From an uncultured Aeromonas sp. (lineage in GTDB: Bacteria; Pseudomonadota; Gammaproteobacteria; Enterobacterales; Aeromonadaceae), in NCBI GenBank assembly GCA_945957575.1, contig CAMFLW010000009.1, forward strand, positions 1 through 53,611: a stretch of 53,611 nucleotides of DNA. The letters are read 5' to 3'. The notes beneath the pieces were generated by a model. The model saw only the letters and a program-made list of their open reading frames with translations. It did not search any database and was not told the origin of the DNA. Made by a program: the position numbers and the translations under genes. This document shows, piece by piece, positions 1 through 9,277 of this stretch (its first letter is position 1; every line of letters starts with the position of its first letter).

Positions 1-871
1 CCATCAGCAAAGAGAGCACGCAGGCATACTGCTGCTGCCCCACTCGCCAGACGTGAAGATCGCGGATCTCGGTCTGTGGCAGCTCGGCAATCACCTCACG
101 GATCTCCGCCACCAGCGGGGCATCCATCTCGGCATCCAGCAGCACCCGACCGGAGTCGCGCAGCAGCCCCCATGCCCATACCGCGACCAGCCCGGCACCC
201 ACTATGCCCATCAGCGGATCAAGCCAGTCAGCGCCCCACAGCATGCCCCCCACCAGCGCCAGAATGGCCAGCACCGAGGTGGCCGCATCCGCCAGCACGT
301 GGATGTAGGCGGCACGCAGGTTGAGATCCTGATGGCCGTAGTGATGATCGTGCGAGTGATCGTGGTCGTGATGATCATCATGGTGACCATGCCCATGGCC
401 GTGATGATGGTGGTGACCGTGATCATCCTTGAGCAGCCAGGCACAGGCAAGGTTCACCAGCAGGCCGACGATGGCGATGGCGATAGCCTGCTGGTAGTGG
501 ATCGGGCTGGGATCCAGCAGCCGGAACACCGATTCGAACAGCATCATGCCGGCCACCCCCACCAGCAAGAGAGCACTGGTAAAGCCACCCAGCACCTCGA
601 TCTTCCAGGTGCCGAAGCTGAATCTGTGGTCACGGGCAAAGTGGCGGGCGGCGCGGTAGGCCAATACCGAGAGACCGAGCGCCAGTGCGTGGGAGCTCAT
701 GTGCCAGCCGTCGGCCAGCAGTGCCATGGAGTTGTAGAACCAGCCGCCGCCGATCTCCGCCACCATCATGATGACAGTGAGCAGCACGGCCCAGCGGGTC
801 TTCTGTTCGGCCAGCGGATTGCCTTCGTGCACAACGGGTTGGTGGCAGTGGGATGAGGCGAGGGATGACAT
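1..871 (-). CDS. dmeF: Cation diffusion facilitator, DmeF type (C-terminus cut by window edge)
   Basis: Inner-membrane metal/proton antiporter of the CDF family that exports divalent cations. The visible 290 residues hold the N-terminal membrane region with a family-typical NSMALLADGWHM segment, whose His and Asp belong to the transport site. A very His-rich cytoplasmic loop lies at about residues 146-177, and the cytoplasmic metal-binding domain has begun when the window ends. The start is the ATG at 871 with AGGAGA just upstream. It is divergent from an RcnR/CsoR-family repressor across a palindromic operator, the arrangement known for dmeRF nickel/cobalt efflux in rhizobia. CDF membership is clear; Co/Ni specificity is inferred from the His-rich loop and the neighbour. 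Confidence 0.88.
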   Translation of the reverse strand, partial: MSSLASSHCHQPVVHEGNPLAEQKTRWAVLLTVIMMVAEIGGGWFYNSMALLADGWHMSSHALALGLSVLAYRAARHFARDHRFSFGTWKIEVLGGFTSALLLVGVAGMMLFESVFRLLDPSPIHYQQAIAIAIVGLLVNLACAWLLKDDHGHHHHHGHGHGHHDDHHDHDHSHDHHYGHQDLNLRAAYIHVLADAATSVLAILALVGGMLWGADWLDPLMGIVGAGLVAVWAWGLLRDSGRVLLDAEMDAPLVAEIREVIAELPQTEIRDLHVWRVGQQQYACVLSLLM

Positions 872-901
872 GAATTTCTCCTGAGAACGACAATGCAATA
901 T

Positions 902-919
902 ACTATACCCCAGTATAGT
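902..919. promoter_or_regulatory. DmeR/RcnR-type operator between dmeF and dmeR
   Basis: A perfect inverted repeat, ACTATAC-CCCA-GTATAGT, with a C-rich centre lies between the two divergent starts. It resembles the AT-arm/C-tract palindromes bound by DmeR, FrmR and RcnR repressors, and contains the TACT...AGTA half-sites of RcnR operators. One site could control both genes. Binding is inferred. Confidence 0.72.
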
Positions 920-942
920 TTTATTGATCGAGAGGATCCTGC

Positions 943-1218
943 ATGTCACACACCATCCACGACAAGAAGAAGCTGCTGGCACGGGTGCGCCGCATCAAGG
1001 GACAGGCCGGAGCACTGGAGAGCGCGCTGGAGCAGGAGAGCGACTGCGCCGCCATCTTGCAGCAGATCGCGGCCATTCGCGGCGCCGTCAACGGCCTGAT
1101 GCTGGAGGTGCTGGAAGGGCACATGCGCGAACACCTGGGCGCCGAAGAGGCGACCCACGCCGAGCGGCTGGAGGATCTGGATCAGGTAGTGCGGGTCTTG
1201 CGATCCTATCTGAAGTAG
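943..1218 (+). CDS. dmeR: Metal-sensing repressor of the RcnR/CsoR/FrmR family
   Basis: A 91-residue all-helical DUF156 (CsoR/RcnR) protein. Such proteins are tetramers that bind operator DNA and release it when metal or formaldehyde binds. The core CAAILQQIAAIRGAVNGLM is nearly the same as in E. coli RcnR and FrmR, with the ligand Cys at about residue 35; His3 and other N-terminal residues match RcnR (MSHTI start). AGAGGA precedes the ATG by 6 bases. Divergence from a His-rich CDF exporter favours a nickel/cobalt sensor (DmeR or RcnR role) over formaldehyde sensing; FrmR-like function is the alternative. Confidence 0.85.
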   Translation: MSHTIHDKKKLLARVRRIKGQAGALESALEQESDCAAILQQIAAIRGAVNGLMLEVLEGHMREHLGAEEATHAERLEDLDQVVRVLRSYLK

Positions 1219-1384
1219 GGCCGGTGGATGGGGCTGCGGGCGACTCGCATAATCCCGTTTACGGCTGGGCGGCGCTGGCCCGCCAACCCCCGCCTTTCAG
1301 ACTTGAGCCCTCGCCGGCTTTACGCCATGATGAGCGCCGATCATTGATCGCCATACTCTGGATTCCATTTCGCAAGGACCCCCC

Positions 1385-2581
1385 ATGTTTGAACACGTCG
1401 ATGCCTATGCTGGCGACCCCATCCTGACCCTGGTCGAGACCTTCCACAAAGACACCCGCGAGCAGAAGGTGAACCTGGGGATCGGCCTCTATTACGACGA
1501 GCAGGGCCGCATTCCGCTGCTGGCCTCGGTACAGCAGGCCGAAGCCCAGCGTGCCGCCGCCCCGGCCCCCCGCCCCTACCAGCCGATGGAAGGCGCCGCC
1601 AACTACCGCACCGCGGTGCAGCACCTGCTGTTCGGTGCCGACCATGAAGTGGTCAAGGCGGGACGTATCGCCACCATCCAGACTATCGGTGGCTCGGGCG
1701 CCCTCAAGATCGGCGCCGACCTGCTCAAGCGCTACTTCCCGACCTCCGAGGTGTGGGTCAGCAATCCGACCTGGGATAACCACAAGGCGATGTTCGAGGG
1801 CGCCGGCATCAAGGTGCACGACTACCCCTACTACGATGCGGCCACTGGCGGCGTACAGTTCGATGCGATGATCGACTGCCTGAGCACCCTGCCAGCCAAG
1901 AGCATCGTGTTGCTGCACCCCTGCTGCCACAACCCGACCGGGGTGGATCTCTCCCGCGCCCAGTGGGATCGGGTGATCACGCTGGTGGTCGAGAAGAACC
2001 TGATCCCCTTTATGGACATCGCCTATCAGGGCTTTGGTGACGGACTGGAAGAGGATGCCTACGCCATTCGCGCCATGGTGGCCGCCGGCATCAGCTTCTT
2101 CGTCAGCAACTCGTTTTCCAAGAACCTCTCCTTCTACGGCGAGCGCTGCGGTGGCCTGTCGGTCATCTGCAAGGATGCCGAAGAGGCGAGCCGGGTGCTG
2201 GGCCAGATGAAGGCCACCGTGCGTCGCAACTACTCCAGCCCTCCCACCCACGGTGGCCAGATCACCGCGGCGGTGATGAGCCAGCCCGAGCTGCACGCCA
2301 TGTGGGTCGATGAAGTGACCGAGATGCGCACCCGCATCAAGGCGATGCGCCAGAAGCTGTTCGAGGTGCTGAGCACCAAGGTACCGGGCCGTGATTTCAG
2401 CTACTTCATCAACCAGCGCGGCATGTTCAGCTACACCGGCTTCACCCCGGAGCAGGTAGATCGCCTGCGCGAGGAGTTCGCCGTCTATCTGGTGCGCTCC
2501 GGCCGCATGTGCGTGGCGGGCCTCAACAGCCGCAACGTCGACTATGTGGCTGACGCCATGGCCGCGGTGCTCAAGGGCTAA
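1385..2581 (+). CDS. tyrB: Aromatic-amino-acid aminotransferase (TyrB/AspC family)
   Basis: A 398-residue PLP-dependent class I aminotransferase that transfers amino groups between aromatic or acidic amino acids and 2-oxoglutarate in the cytoplasm. The usual family landmarks are present: NPTWDNH, the [11 protein letters not shown] loop, the DIAYQGFG segment and the Schiff-base lysine in [16 protein letters not shown] (about residue 248). Length matches E. coli TyrB (397). AAGGA lies upstream of the ATG. It is monocistronic, followed by a strong hairpin terminator. Overlap in substrate between TyrB and AspC means the exact preference is not certain; HPCCHNPTG is typical of both. Confidence 0.9.
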   Translation: MFEHVDAYAGDPILTLVETFHKDTREQKVNLGIGLYYDEQGRIPLLASVQQAEAQRAAAPAPRPYQPMEGAANYRTAVQHLLFGADHEVVKAGRIATIQTIGGSGALKIGADLLKRYFPTSEVWVSNPTWDNHKAMFEGAGIKVHDYPYYDAATGGVQFDAMIDCLSTLPAKSIVLLHPCCHNPTGVDLSRAQWDRVITLVVEKNLIPFMDIAYQGFGDGLEEDAYAIRAMVAAGISFFVSNSFSKNLSFYGERCGGLSVICKDAEEASRVLGQMKATVRRNYSSPPTHGGQITAAVMSQPELHAMWVDEVTEMRTRIKAMRQKLFEVLSTKVPGRDFSYFINQRGMFSYTGFTPEQVDRLREEFAVYLVRSGRMCVAGLNSRNVDYVADAMAAVLKG

Positions 2582-2588
2582 TCCGCGC

Positions 2589-2615
2589 AAGCCCCGCTTT
2601 GGTGGGGCTTTTTGT
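2589..2615 (+). terminator. Rho-independent terminator of tyrB
   Basis: Stem AAGCCCC/GGGGCTT with an 8-base loop followed by a T-run, 8 bases after the tyrB stop. Confidence 0.85.
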
Positions 2616-2641
2616 CTGTTTCATTCGCTTGTGGAGTCTTT

Positions 2642-3560
2642 ATGGATCTGATCGCACTCTCGAGATTGGGCGGTCGCCATCTGGTCACCCTGCACCTGCT
2701 GCTCGACAATCAGAGCGTCACCCGCACCGCCGAGCGGCTCTGCACCACCCCCTCTACCGTCAGCAAGACCCTCAACCAGCTGCGTGAGCAGCTCGGCGAT
2801 CAACTGCTCTACCGCCAGGGCAACCAGCTGCTGCTCACCCCCTTTGCCGAACGGCTGGCCCCGACCCTGCACCGACTGCTGAGCGAACTGAGCGGACTGA
2901 CCCGCCAGAACGCCTTCGACCCCCAACAGTGGCAAGGCACCTTGCGGCTGGGATTGCGCGAGAGTGTGATGAGCTGGCCGGTAGGGCCGATTTTGGGTCA
3001 GTTGATGAGAGAGGTGCCCGGCATGGTGCCGGAGATTTGGAACAAGGATGAGCAGGGGCTGGAGGCGCTGGCGGCGGGCAAGCTCGACTTCGTCATTCTG
3101 CCTCACGATCAGAGCCAGCCACTGCCGCGCCAGCAAGGGCTGGTGTGGGAGACACTCCGGGAAGAGCAGCTGGTCTGCCTGCTGCGTAAGGATCATCCTG
3201 CGCTGGCACAGCCATGGGATCTCGATGCTTATCTGAGCTGGCGCCACATCGCCATCCGCGACAGCGAGCTGGCCAACCCCTTCTTTGAGCAGAGCCTGGC
3301 CCAGCAGCAGGTACGTCGGCAGATTGGCGCCACCCTGCCCGATTTTGCCAGCGCCGCGGCCCTGCTACCTCACTGCGATCTCATTCTCACCGCCATAGGT
3401 GGCTGGGCGACACGCATGGCTGGCGATCCGGCCGGTCCCGTTCGATTACGGCAAGGTAAGCCACAGTCTGGTCTGGTATGGCCCCGCAGGCGACGGTTCG
3501 GCCCGCCACTGGTTCCGCCAGCGGATCCTGCAACTGGGTCGTGAATTGATTGAGCCCTGA
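2642..3560 (+). pseudogene. LysR-family transcriptional regulator, frameshifted near the C-terminus
   Basis: A LysR-type regulator: winged helix-turn-helix at residues 8-65 (VTRTAERLCTTPSTVSKTLNQL), then a periplasmic-binding-like effector domain. The first frame runs to a stop at 3544 but its last 40 or so residues are Arg/Pro-rich nonsense. From about 3420 the neighbouring frame encodes a normal LysR ending (PFDYGKVSHSLVWYGP, then a HWFRQRI segment) that stops at 3558-3560. One extra base or two missing bases between about 3395 and 3430 explains this. The intact product would be about 305 residues. It may be a real mutation or a sequencing error. The start is the ATG after TGGAG, just past the tyrB terminator. 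The target is unknown. Confidence 0.75.
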
Positions 3561-3755
3561 GCCAGTCGATCTAGAGAAGAGGTTGGCGTGTCGCCGCGAC
3601 GAAACATCAACGGCAATGAGGGATCTGGGGCGTTTGGTATAGGTGGGACTCATATAGGGTGATGGGGGGGGCTTTGGCGGCAACCAATTGAAATAGACAT
3701 GAAAAATGATGACAGGCTCGTCTGGACAAGAGCTGAGCTGGAACTGCCTGTCCAT

Positions 3756-3814
3756 CGCGCTATCTCTTTTCAGGCGCTATTTCATTTCAGGCACTATTTC
3801 TTTTCTGGCACTAT
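3756..3814. repeat. 17-bp tandem repeat, about 3.5 copies
   Basis: Three consecutive 17-base units end in GGCGCTAT or GGCACTAT at 3780, 3797 and 3814, preceded by a partial unit at 3756-3763. Units differ at one to three bases. The repeat covers the stop codon and last codons of the minus-strand gene at 3794-4375, and each unit carries a copy of its TAG. Upstream, 3561-3755 holds no gene that I can support. Confidence 0.85.
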
Positions 3815-4375
3815 GCCAATCCCCACAGCCTGGGTCTGGACGGCCTTGATCTGATCCCCCTTGGCGATCAGGGCAAGCTGTGCCGGGTCGTGTACCTTGA
3901 GCATCAGGGTGTGATCCACCCCTTTGACCGTGATGGTCTGCTGAGCCTTGTCGACGGCGATGACATCACCATAGAGGGTCACTTTTCTGGCCACGCCGGC
4001 ACCCGGTTTCTCACCCGCTCCGGCCTTGTCGGCAGCCACCTCCACGATCCGCTTTCTGACGCCCGCCCCGCCCTTGATGAGCTCCAGATCCAGCATCTGC
4101 AGATATCTGAGCGCCACCGTATCGCCCACCTTGAGGTTGGCCAGATTGGTGACCTGTTCACCGGCGATGATATCGAACGCTTCACCGGCGGCATTGGTCA
4201 GGCTCACCTTGCGACTGGCCATGTCGATGGCGGTCACCTTCGCCTGGGCGGATACGGCCTCCACTATGTTGGCCTTGCCGGGGGCCGTGGCGACATCGGC
4301 GGTGACCTCGGCGGCCTGCGTCAGCGTGGCCGAGAGGGAGAGCAGAGCGGCAATCCATGCATGTTTTAGTTTCAT
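3794..4375 (-). CDS. Periplasmic protein of unknown function
   Basis: A 193-residue protein with a clear signal peptide (MKLKHAWIAALLSLSATLTQAA, cleavage after TQA). The mature part is Ala/Val/Lys-rich and seems to contain two similar beta-rich modules, each with a valine-rich strand followed by a KVGD or KGDQ turn, as in small OB-like or DUF5666-like exported proteins. No catalytic motif is visible. AAGG precedes the ATG. It is divergent from yqhD. The 3' end lies inside a 17-bp tandem repeat, so its last residues (VPEKK) may vary between strains. I do not recognise a named family with confidence. Confidence 0.7.
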   Translation of the reverse strand: MKLKHAWIAALLSLSATLTQAAEVTADVATAPGKANIVEAVSAQAKVTAIDMASRKVSLTNAAGEAFDIIAGEQVTNLANLKVGDTVALRYLQMLDLELIKGGAGVRKRIVEVAADKAGAGEKPGAGVARKVTLYGDVIAVDKAQQTITVKGVDHTLMLKVHDPAQLALIAKGDQIKAVQTQAVGIGIVPEKK

Positions 4376-4451
4376 GTGTCAGACCTTGTGAGCAAAGGAG
4401 TTGAAAGGGGCAGCGCCGGGATGGAGCAAGGCAGCACTCCCGGTTCCCGAA

Positions 4452-4485
4452 GAGACCATAGCAAAGCTGCCAGGAGACCATAGCA
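4452..4485. repeat. Direct repeat GAGACCATAGCA, two copies
   Basis: GAGACCATAGCA occurs at 4452-4463 and 4474-4485, 22 bases apart (about two helical turns), between the divergent periplasmic-protein gene and yqhD. It could be a regulator site; nothing in the window identifies the factor. Confidence 0.5.
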
Positions 4486-4551
4486 GAGCCGTCGCTCTTT
4501 ATTTCGCAGGCCCCCTGCTCAATATGTAATTTGATAGCCGGCTCCCGTTTT

Positions 4552-4580
4552 TTGACCTGTCGGGATCGTGGGCGCACAAT
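4552..4580 (+). promoter_or_regulatory. Sigma-70-like promoter of yqhD
   Basis: TTGACC, a 17-base spacer and CACAAT. Transcription would begin near 4587, leaving a short leader to the GTG start at 4613. This supports that start over any upstream one. Confidence 0.5.
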
Positions 4581-4612
4581 GTCCCGGCATTGATCAAGTC
4601 GAGGAGTCCGCC

Positions 4613-5764
4613 GTGTACAACTTCCAATATGCCAATCCGACCCGCATCTGTTTCGGCGAGGGGCAAATCGCCAGCCTGCCCGAACTGATCCCGCCCGGCA
4701 GTCGGCTGCTGGTGCTCTACGGCGGTGGCAGCATCAAGCAGAACGGGGTGTATGAGCAGTTGACCCGGGCGCTGGAGGGGGTGACGTGGCAGGAGTTTTC
4801 CGGCATCGGCGCCAACCCCAGATTCGAGCTGTTGATGGAGGCGGTGGCACAGGTGAAGCACGAGCGCATCGACTTCCTGCTGGCGGTCGGTGGCGGCTCG
4901 GTAGTCGATGGCACCAAGTTTGTCGCGGCTGCTGCCTGCTACGAGGGGGATGATCCCTGGGATATCTGTGGCAAGCAGGCGAGCGTGCACAAGGCGCTGC
5001 CGATGGGCTGCGTGCTGACCCTGCCGGCGACCGGCTCCGAGAGCAATCCCACTTCGGTGGTGAGCCGGGGGGACGTGAAGATCTCCTTCAGAAGCCCGCT
5101 GGTGCAGCCGCAGTTTGCGGTGCTCGACCCGACCACCACCTACAGCCTTCCGCCGCGCCAGACCGGCAACGGGGTGGTGGACGCCTTCGTCCATATCGCC
5201 GAGCAGTACCTCACCTTCCCGGTGGGGGGCGAGGTGCAGGACAGACTGGCGGAGGGGCTGCTGCAGGTGCTGGTGGAGAACGGCCCCAAGGCGCTGGCGG
5301 AGCCGACCAGCTATCAGGTGCGGGCCAATCTGATGTGGGCGGCCAGTCTGGCGCTCAACGGCCTTATCGGTTGCGGCGTGCCGCAGGATTGGGCCTCCCA
5401 CGCCATCGGCCATCAGCTGACGGCGCTTTACGGGCTCGACCACGGCCAGAGTCTGGCGGTGGTGCTCCCCGCCCTGCTGCGGGAGCGGGCTGCACAGAAG
5501 CAGGAGAAGCTGGCCCAGTTTGCCGAGCGGGTGTGGCACTCCAGCCGCGAGGATTATGCCCTGCGCATCGAAGAGGCGATCATCCGCACCGAACAGTTCT
5601 TCCAGCAGATGGGGCTCGGTACCCGCCTCTCTGACTATGGTCTGAGCGAAAGTTGCATTCCGGCGGTCTGCTCCAACCTCAAGCGGGTCGGGCGCACCGC
5701 ACTCGGGGAGCAGCAGGATATCGACCCGGATCAGGTAGCGCGGATCCTCGCCCGGGCGCTATAA
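4613..5764 (+). CDS. yqhD: Iron-containing alcohol/aldehyde dehydrogenase, YqhD family
   Basis: A 383-residue NADPH-dependent group III alcohol dehydrogenase that reduces short-chain and toxic aldehydes (acrolein, malondialdehyde, methylglyoxal-type carbonyls) in the cytoplasm. The N-terminal nucleotide-binding half has LYGGGSIKQNGVY and the GGGSVVDGTK loop. The C-terminal helical half has the metal ligands in VVDAFVHIAEQYL and in the HAIGHQ...GLDHGQ pair. Length is close to E. coli YqhD (387). The start is GTG at 4613 after GAGGAG; the protein then begins YNFQYANPTRICFG, like YqhD. The next gene, convergent, makes methylglyoxal, so the two have linked chemistry though they are not co-transcribed. 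Confidence 0.9.
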   Translation: MYNFQYANPTRICFGEGQIASLPELIPPGSRLLVLYGGGSIKQNGVYEQLTRALEGVTWQEFSGIGANPRFELLMEAVAQVKHERIDFLLAVGGGSVVDGTKFVAAAACYEGDDPWDICGKQASVHKALPMGCVLTLPATGSESNPTSVVSRGDVKISFRSPLVQPQFAVLDPTTTYSLPPRQTGNGVVDAFVHIAEQYLTFPVGGEVQDRLAEGLLQVLVENGPKALAEPTSYQVRANLMWAASLALNGLIGCGVPQDWASHAIGHQLTALYGLDHGQSLAVVLPALLRERAAQKQEKLAQFAERVWHSSREDYALRIEEAIIRTEQFFQQMGLGTRLSDYGLSESCIPAVCSNLKRVGRTALGEQQDIDPDQVARILARAL

Positions 5765-5810
5765 GCCGACATCAGTTTGTTTCCCTGGCTGATTCATTTT
5801 CCCAATTAAA

Positions 5811-5835
5811 GAAGGCCGCTTGTTGCGGCCCTCTT
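5811..5835. terminator. Bidirectional terminator between yqhD and mgsA
   Basis: GGCCGC-TTGTT-GCGGCC hairpin flanked by AAGAAG on one side and CTCTT on the other, between two convergent genes. Confidence 0.65.
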
Positions 5836-5853
5836 GCATGACGGGTTAGCCGA

Positions 5854-6312
5854 TCACTCGGTGCGAGCCTTGAGGTAGCCGGCATAGTCCGGGATCTGCA
5901 CGCTGAACGCCTGCCGCATATGGGGGCTATCCATGATGAAGTCGGCGGTCGCTTCGTTGGTGGCGACCGGGATGTTCCAGACTGCCGCGAGGCGCAGCAA
6001 GGCCTTTACGTCCGGATCGTGGGGCACCGCGTTGAGGGGATCCCAGAAGAAGATCAGCACGTCGATCTTGCCCTCGGCTATCAGGGCGCCGAGCTGCTGG
6101 TCGCCCCCCATGGGGCCGGAGAAGAGGCAGGTGATGGGCAGTTGTGCCTGCTTGCCGAGCATGGTGCCGGTGGTACCGGTGGCATAGAGGTGGTGGAGCT
6201 TGAGCTCCTCCTTGCGGCGCATCACCCAGTTCAGCAGAGGGGTCTTCATGTTGTCGTGAGCGACCAGTGCCACCCGTTTGTGGGGCGCCATCTCGCGTGC
6301 AATCTGTTCCAT
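5854..6312 (-). CDS. mgsA: Methylglyoxal synthase
   Basis: A 152-residue cytoplasmic enzyme converting dihydroxyacetone phosphate to methylglyoxal and phosphate, a bypass of glycolysis under phosphate limitation. Family motifs are all present: [21 protein letters not shown] (catalytic Asp) and [20 protein letters not shown] (catalytic His). Length equals E. coli MgsA. I place the start at the ATG at 6312, which aligns with the E. coli start; an ATG at 6330 lacks a ribosome site. The upstream gene on the same strand ends with its own hairpin, so mgsA is probably transcribed separately. Confidence 0.95.
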   Translation of the reverse strand: MEQIAREMAPHKRVALVAHDNMKTPLLNWVMRRKEELKLHHLYATGTTGTMLGKQAQLPITCLFSGPMGGDQQLGALIAEGKIDVLIFFWDPLNAVPHDPDVKALLRLAAVWNIPVATNEATADFIMDSPHMRQAFSVQIPDYAGYLKARTE

Positions 6313-6360
6313 GGAAATCGTCCGTAGCATTGTTATTGGCAGAGAGCCGTATCCTAATCG

Positions 6361-6390
6361 AAAGCGGCGCCCGTTGCCTTGCCGGGCGCC
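6361..6390 (-). terminator. Terminator-like hairpin after the DUF885 gene
   Basis: GGCGCCCG/CGGGCGCC stem at 6366-6390. Read on the minus strand it is followed by GCTTTCG. It separates the lipoprotein gene from mgsA. Confidence 0.55.
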
Positions 6391-6400
6391 GTAACTGTGA

Positions 6401-8512
6401 TCACTTCGACTGTTCAATCCACTGCTTGTTCTTCTGCTCCAGTACCGAGATGGGCAACATGCCGTATTCCAGCACATGGTGGTGGAACGCCTTGAGGTCA
6501 AAGTCTCCACCCAGCGCCTGCTCGGCCGACTCCCGCATCCGGATCAGCGCCAGCTGGCCTGCCTTGTAGGAGGTCGCCTGACCGGTGTAGGCCATGTAGC
6601 GCGGCACCTCGGAGCTGATGTCCCCCGCCCCCAGCGCCGAGTTCTCCTTCATGTAGTTGACAGCCTGATCGTGGCTCCAGCCATACCAGTGGATACCGGT
6701 ATCCACCACCAGCCGCATGGCCCTCAGCATCTCCTCGTTGAGACGGCCAAAGTATTGCAACTGGTTGTTGAAGGCGGACGAGCCCTCGACCTTCACGTCT
6801 CCCACCGCCGGATCATAGAGGCCCCGTCCCTGATAGAGCCCCATGTCGTGATCCGCCAGGTATTCGGTGTAAAGCGCCCAACCCTCCGCATAGGCGGTGT
6901 AGGAGGCGTTCGCCACATACTGCGGGAAGTCGGGATCCTTGGCGGCCAGTTCCTGAGCGATGGTGATCTGGAAGTGGTGGCCCGGCGCCGCCTCGTGGGC
7001 CAGCAGGGTGCTGATGTTCCAGCTCTGCAGACCATAGGGGTAGTAGGTGTTGAGGAAGAACTGCCCCTTGCGGCCGGTCTGCGGGTTGCCATCCTGATAC
7101 CAGGCCACCCCGCCGTATGGCGCATCTTCATAGGAGACGGGCACCACCTCGTAATCGAGCTTGGGAATGGTGCGCTCAGCATCGAAGAAGTCCGGCAGCA
7201 CCAGCGCCGCCTTGCTCTTGAAGACGTTGTACTCCTGCAATGCCCGCTCGTGTTCGGCCAGCGCCTGCTGCTGTGGCCCGCTCAGCGTCGCCCCGGCTGC
7301 ATTGTCCGGGTTGAGGCCGGCGGACCAGACCTCTAGCGGGTTCTGATAGAAGAATGCTGGATCGTTCAGATAGCGGAAGAAGGCGTAGATTTGGCCGCTC
7401 TGCTTGCTTTGGCTCACGTCGTCGCTGTCACACTTGCCGACGGTATGGCATACCTTGACCATGGCACCGAAAATCCGCTCTACCTCGCTCAATCCCAGCT
7501 CATGTACCTGCTCCGGTGTCATATTGGTGGTGGTGTGCTTCTTCAGCAGCCAGCGATACCAGTCGCGCCCGTTGGTCATGCCACAGAAACCGTCGTCACA
7601 CTCGCCACTACCCAAGCGCACGGCATAGGCGCCGCCATGCTGGTAATCCAGATAGTCGCGCAGCGCCAGATAGCGGGTGTTGATGCTGTCCAACGCAGCT
7701 TTGTAGTCTGTTCGCAGTGTGGCATCGGCATCCCCCGGCAACTGCTGCCAGCCGAGGTAGGAGCCGGCGATCGCCTCCCCATCCAGCTTGCTGTTGAGCT
7801 GGGCCAGCAGCCGGTCTACCAGCTCATCAGGCAAGGTGTTGCCCTGAACACTGGCCAGCTCGAACTGGTGTTTCACCTCGGCAAGATAGATATCATAGGC
7901 CTTGAGCCAGGTGAGGTGTTCCTGATACCAAGCCAGCGGGGTCATTGTTGTCTTTGCTCGAGTTGCCATTGCAAGTGCCGGAGCTGTGTCTGTGCGGTCG
8001 AGATCCCGTCGCCATGCGCCATCACCCGGCGTGACCCTGTCGGCCGAGCTGTGCTCGAAATAGTCGAAGTCACCGCTGACGGTGCGAGCCGCTTTGCCGC
8101 TGGCAGGGGCTGCTCCGACGTCATCTGCCAGATCCACCACCCGGTTGCGGAAGTGATGGATCGGGATCTGGGATTGGGGTAAATCGTATCCTTCAAGATT
8201 GATCTGCAAGTCCCAGCGGATCATGTCGTAGAACAGCCGATCCCGCTCACTTAGCACCGTGGGGTCCAGAGCATTCAGTCGTTGGAGCAGTGAACTGTCG
8301 AGAGCTTTGCGCTTGGCGATGCTGGTGGCATCGATGGCAAAACCGTAGGGGTCGAGCGACTGGCTTTCGCGCAGGGCCTCATCCATGGTTTGCATCAGGG
8401 ATGCTTTGGTGGCTGCGGGATCTGCAGGAGCGTTCGAGCTGTTGTCATTGCAGGCGGCAAGAGACAGGGCAATGGCGCAGGCTAACGCGAGCTTGTTGGG
8501 TAGGAAGTGCAT
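6401..8512 (-). CDS. DUF885 family lipoprotein, probable zinc metallopeptidase
   Basis: A 703-residue exported lipoprotein. The N-terminus has a signal peptide and lipobox (SLAACNDN, Cys at 21). The body is the large helical DUF885 fold. Its zinc site is [10 protein letters not shown] at about residues 500-510, a relaxed HExxH-type motif, followed by [19 protein letters not shown], where a downstream Glu usually serves as ligand. Two Cys-rich short segments (GECDDGFCG and CHTVGKCD) may form disulphides in the periplasm. DUF885 proteins are annotated as dipeptidyl or carboxypeptidase-like; the substrate here is unknown. It is monocistronic. Confidence 0.85.
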   Translation of the reverse strand: MHFLPNKLALACAIALSLAACNDNSSNAPADPAATKASLMQTMDEALRESQSLDPYGFAIDATSIAKRKALDSSLLQRLNALDPTVLSERDRLFYDMIRWDLQINLEGYDLPQSQIPIHHFRNRVVDLADDVGAAPASGKAARTVSGDFDYFEHSSADRVTPGDGAWRRDLDRTDTAPALAMATRAKTTMTPLAWYQEHLTWLKAYDIYLAEVKHQFELASVQGNTLPDELVDRLLAQLNSKLDGEAIAGSYLGWQQLPGDADATLRTDYKAALDSINTRYLALRDYLDYQHGGAYAVRLGSGECDDGFCGMTNGRDWYRWLLKKHTTTNMTPEQVHELGLSEVERIFGAMVKVCHTVGKCDSDDVSQSKQSGQIYAFFRYLNDPAFFYQNPLEVWSAGLNPDNAAGATLSGPQQQALAEHERALQEYNVFKSKAALVLPDFFDAERTIPKLDYEVVPVSYEDAPYGGVAWYQDGNPQTGRKGQFFLNTYYPYGLQSWNISTLLAHEAAPGHHFQITIAQELAAKDPDFPQYVANASYTAYAEGWALYTEYLADHDMGLYQGRGLYDPAVGDVKVEGSSAFNNQLQYFGRLNEEMLRAMRLVVDTGIHWYGWSHDQAVNYMKENSALGAGDISSEVPRYMAYTGQATSYKAGQLALIRMRESAEQALGGDFDLKAFHHHVLEYGMLPISVLEQKNKQWIEQSK

Positions 8513-8663
8513 GATGTAGTCCTTTCACATGTTGTTATTGTATGTCCCTGTGAGGGGCCCCAATAGTGCAACTCCCAAGCGTCTGTTTTTGCGATCTGAA
8601 TAGCAAAAATACGCTTATTTTTCATGCTGATAAGTGGTGTGAAAAGCTATGCAGCCAGACATT

Positions 8664-8689
8664 AAAAAACCCGCCTAAGCGGGTTTTTT
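8664..8689. terminator. Terminator downstream of bfr
   Basis: AAAAAACCCGC-CTAA-GCGGGTTTTTT, a near-perfect symmetrical hairpin with T-runs in both directions. It serves bfr on the minus strand. Confidence 0.85.
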
Positions 8690-8714
8690 AACCGTTTTTT
8701 CATGCCATAACTAT

Positions 8715-9194
8715 TCAGGATGAACCGTGGTGCAGCTGTGCCTGCTGGTAGTTCTCCAGCCCGATGCGATCGATGAGATCGAGCTGGGTCTCCAGCCAGT
8801 CCACATGCTCCTCCTCATCTTCCAGGATCTCCTGAAACAGGTCGCGGCTGATGTAATCCTGCACCGATTCGGCGTAGGCGATGGCCACTTTCAGGTCGGG
8901 AATGGCATCCATCTCCAGCGAGAGGTCGCAGCGCAGCATCTCTTCCACCGTTTCACCGATGCGCAGCTTGCCGAGATCCTGCAGGTTGGGCAGCCCTTCG
9001 AGAAACAGCACCCGCTTGACCAGCTCGTCGGCGTGCTTCATCTCGTCGATGGATTCGTGGTACTCCTTGTGCCCAAGCGCCTTGAGGCCCCAGTCATCGT
9101 AGATGCGGGCGTGCAGGAAGTATTGGTTGATGGCAATCAGCTCATTGGCCAGCACCTTGTTGAGGTGGGCAATGATCTTGGGATCTCCTTTCAT
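8715..9194 (-). CDS. bfr: Bacterioferritin
   Basis: A 159-residue subunit of the 24-mer haem-containing iron store. It is a four-helix bundle with the diiron ferroxidase ligands Glu18 ([12 protein letters not shown]), Glu51 and His54 ([11 protein letters not shown]), Glu94 and the EDEEEHVDW helix (Glu127, His130), and a haem Met in IDEMKH. Length matches the family (158). The start is the ATG after AAGGAGC at 9194; an in-frame upstream extension to 9233 is unlikely. It lies 83 bases behind bfd on the same strand, so the two are probably one iron-responsive unit. Confidence 0.95.
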   Translation of the reverse strand: MKGDPKIIAHLNKVLANELIAINQYFLHARIYDDWGLKALGHKEYHESIDEMKHADELVKRVLFLEGLPNLQDLGKLRIGETVEEMLRCDLSLEMDAIPDLKVAIAYAESVQDYISRDLFQEILEDEEEHVDWLETQLDLIDRIGLENYQQAQLHHGSS

Positions 9195-9277
9195 CGACAG
9201 TGCTCCTTGGTTCGTGCCTGATGTGGCAATCATCAGAGCTTAGTCGAGAAACATGACGACTTCGGGATGGCGGCGGA

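Noticed and set aside
1259-2590. A 443-codon antisense open frame opposite tyrB
   Set aside because: A GC-rich shadow: tyrB on the plus strand has full family motifs, and the antisense product is His/Gly/Ala-rich with no fold or ribosome site.
3387-3755. A 122-codon minus-strand frame after the LysR gene
   Set aside because: It overlaps the real LysR C-terminus, has no ribosome site, and its composition is not protein-like.
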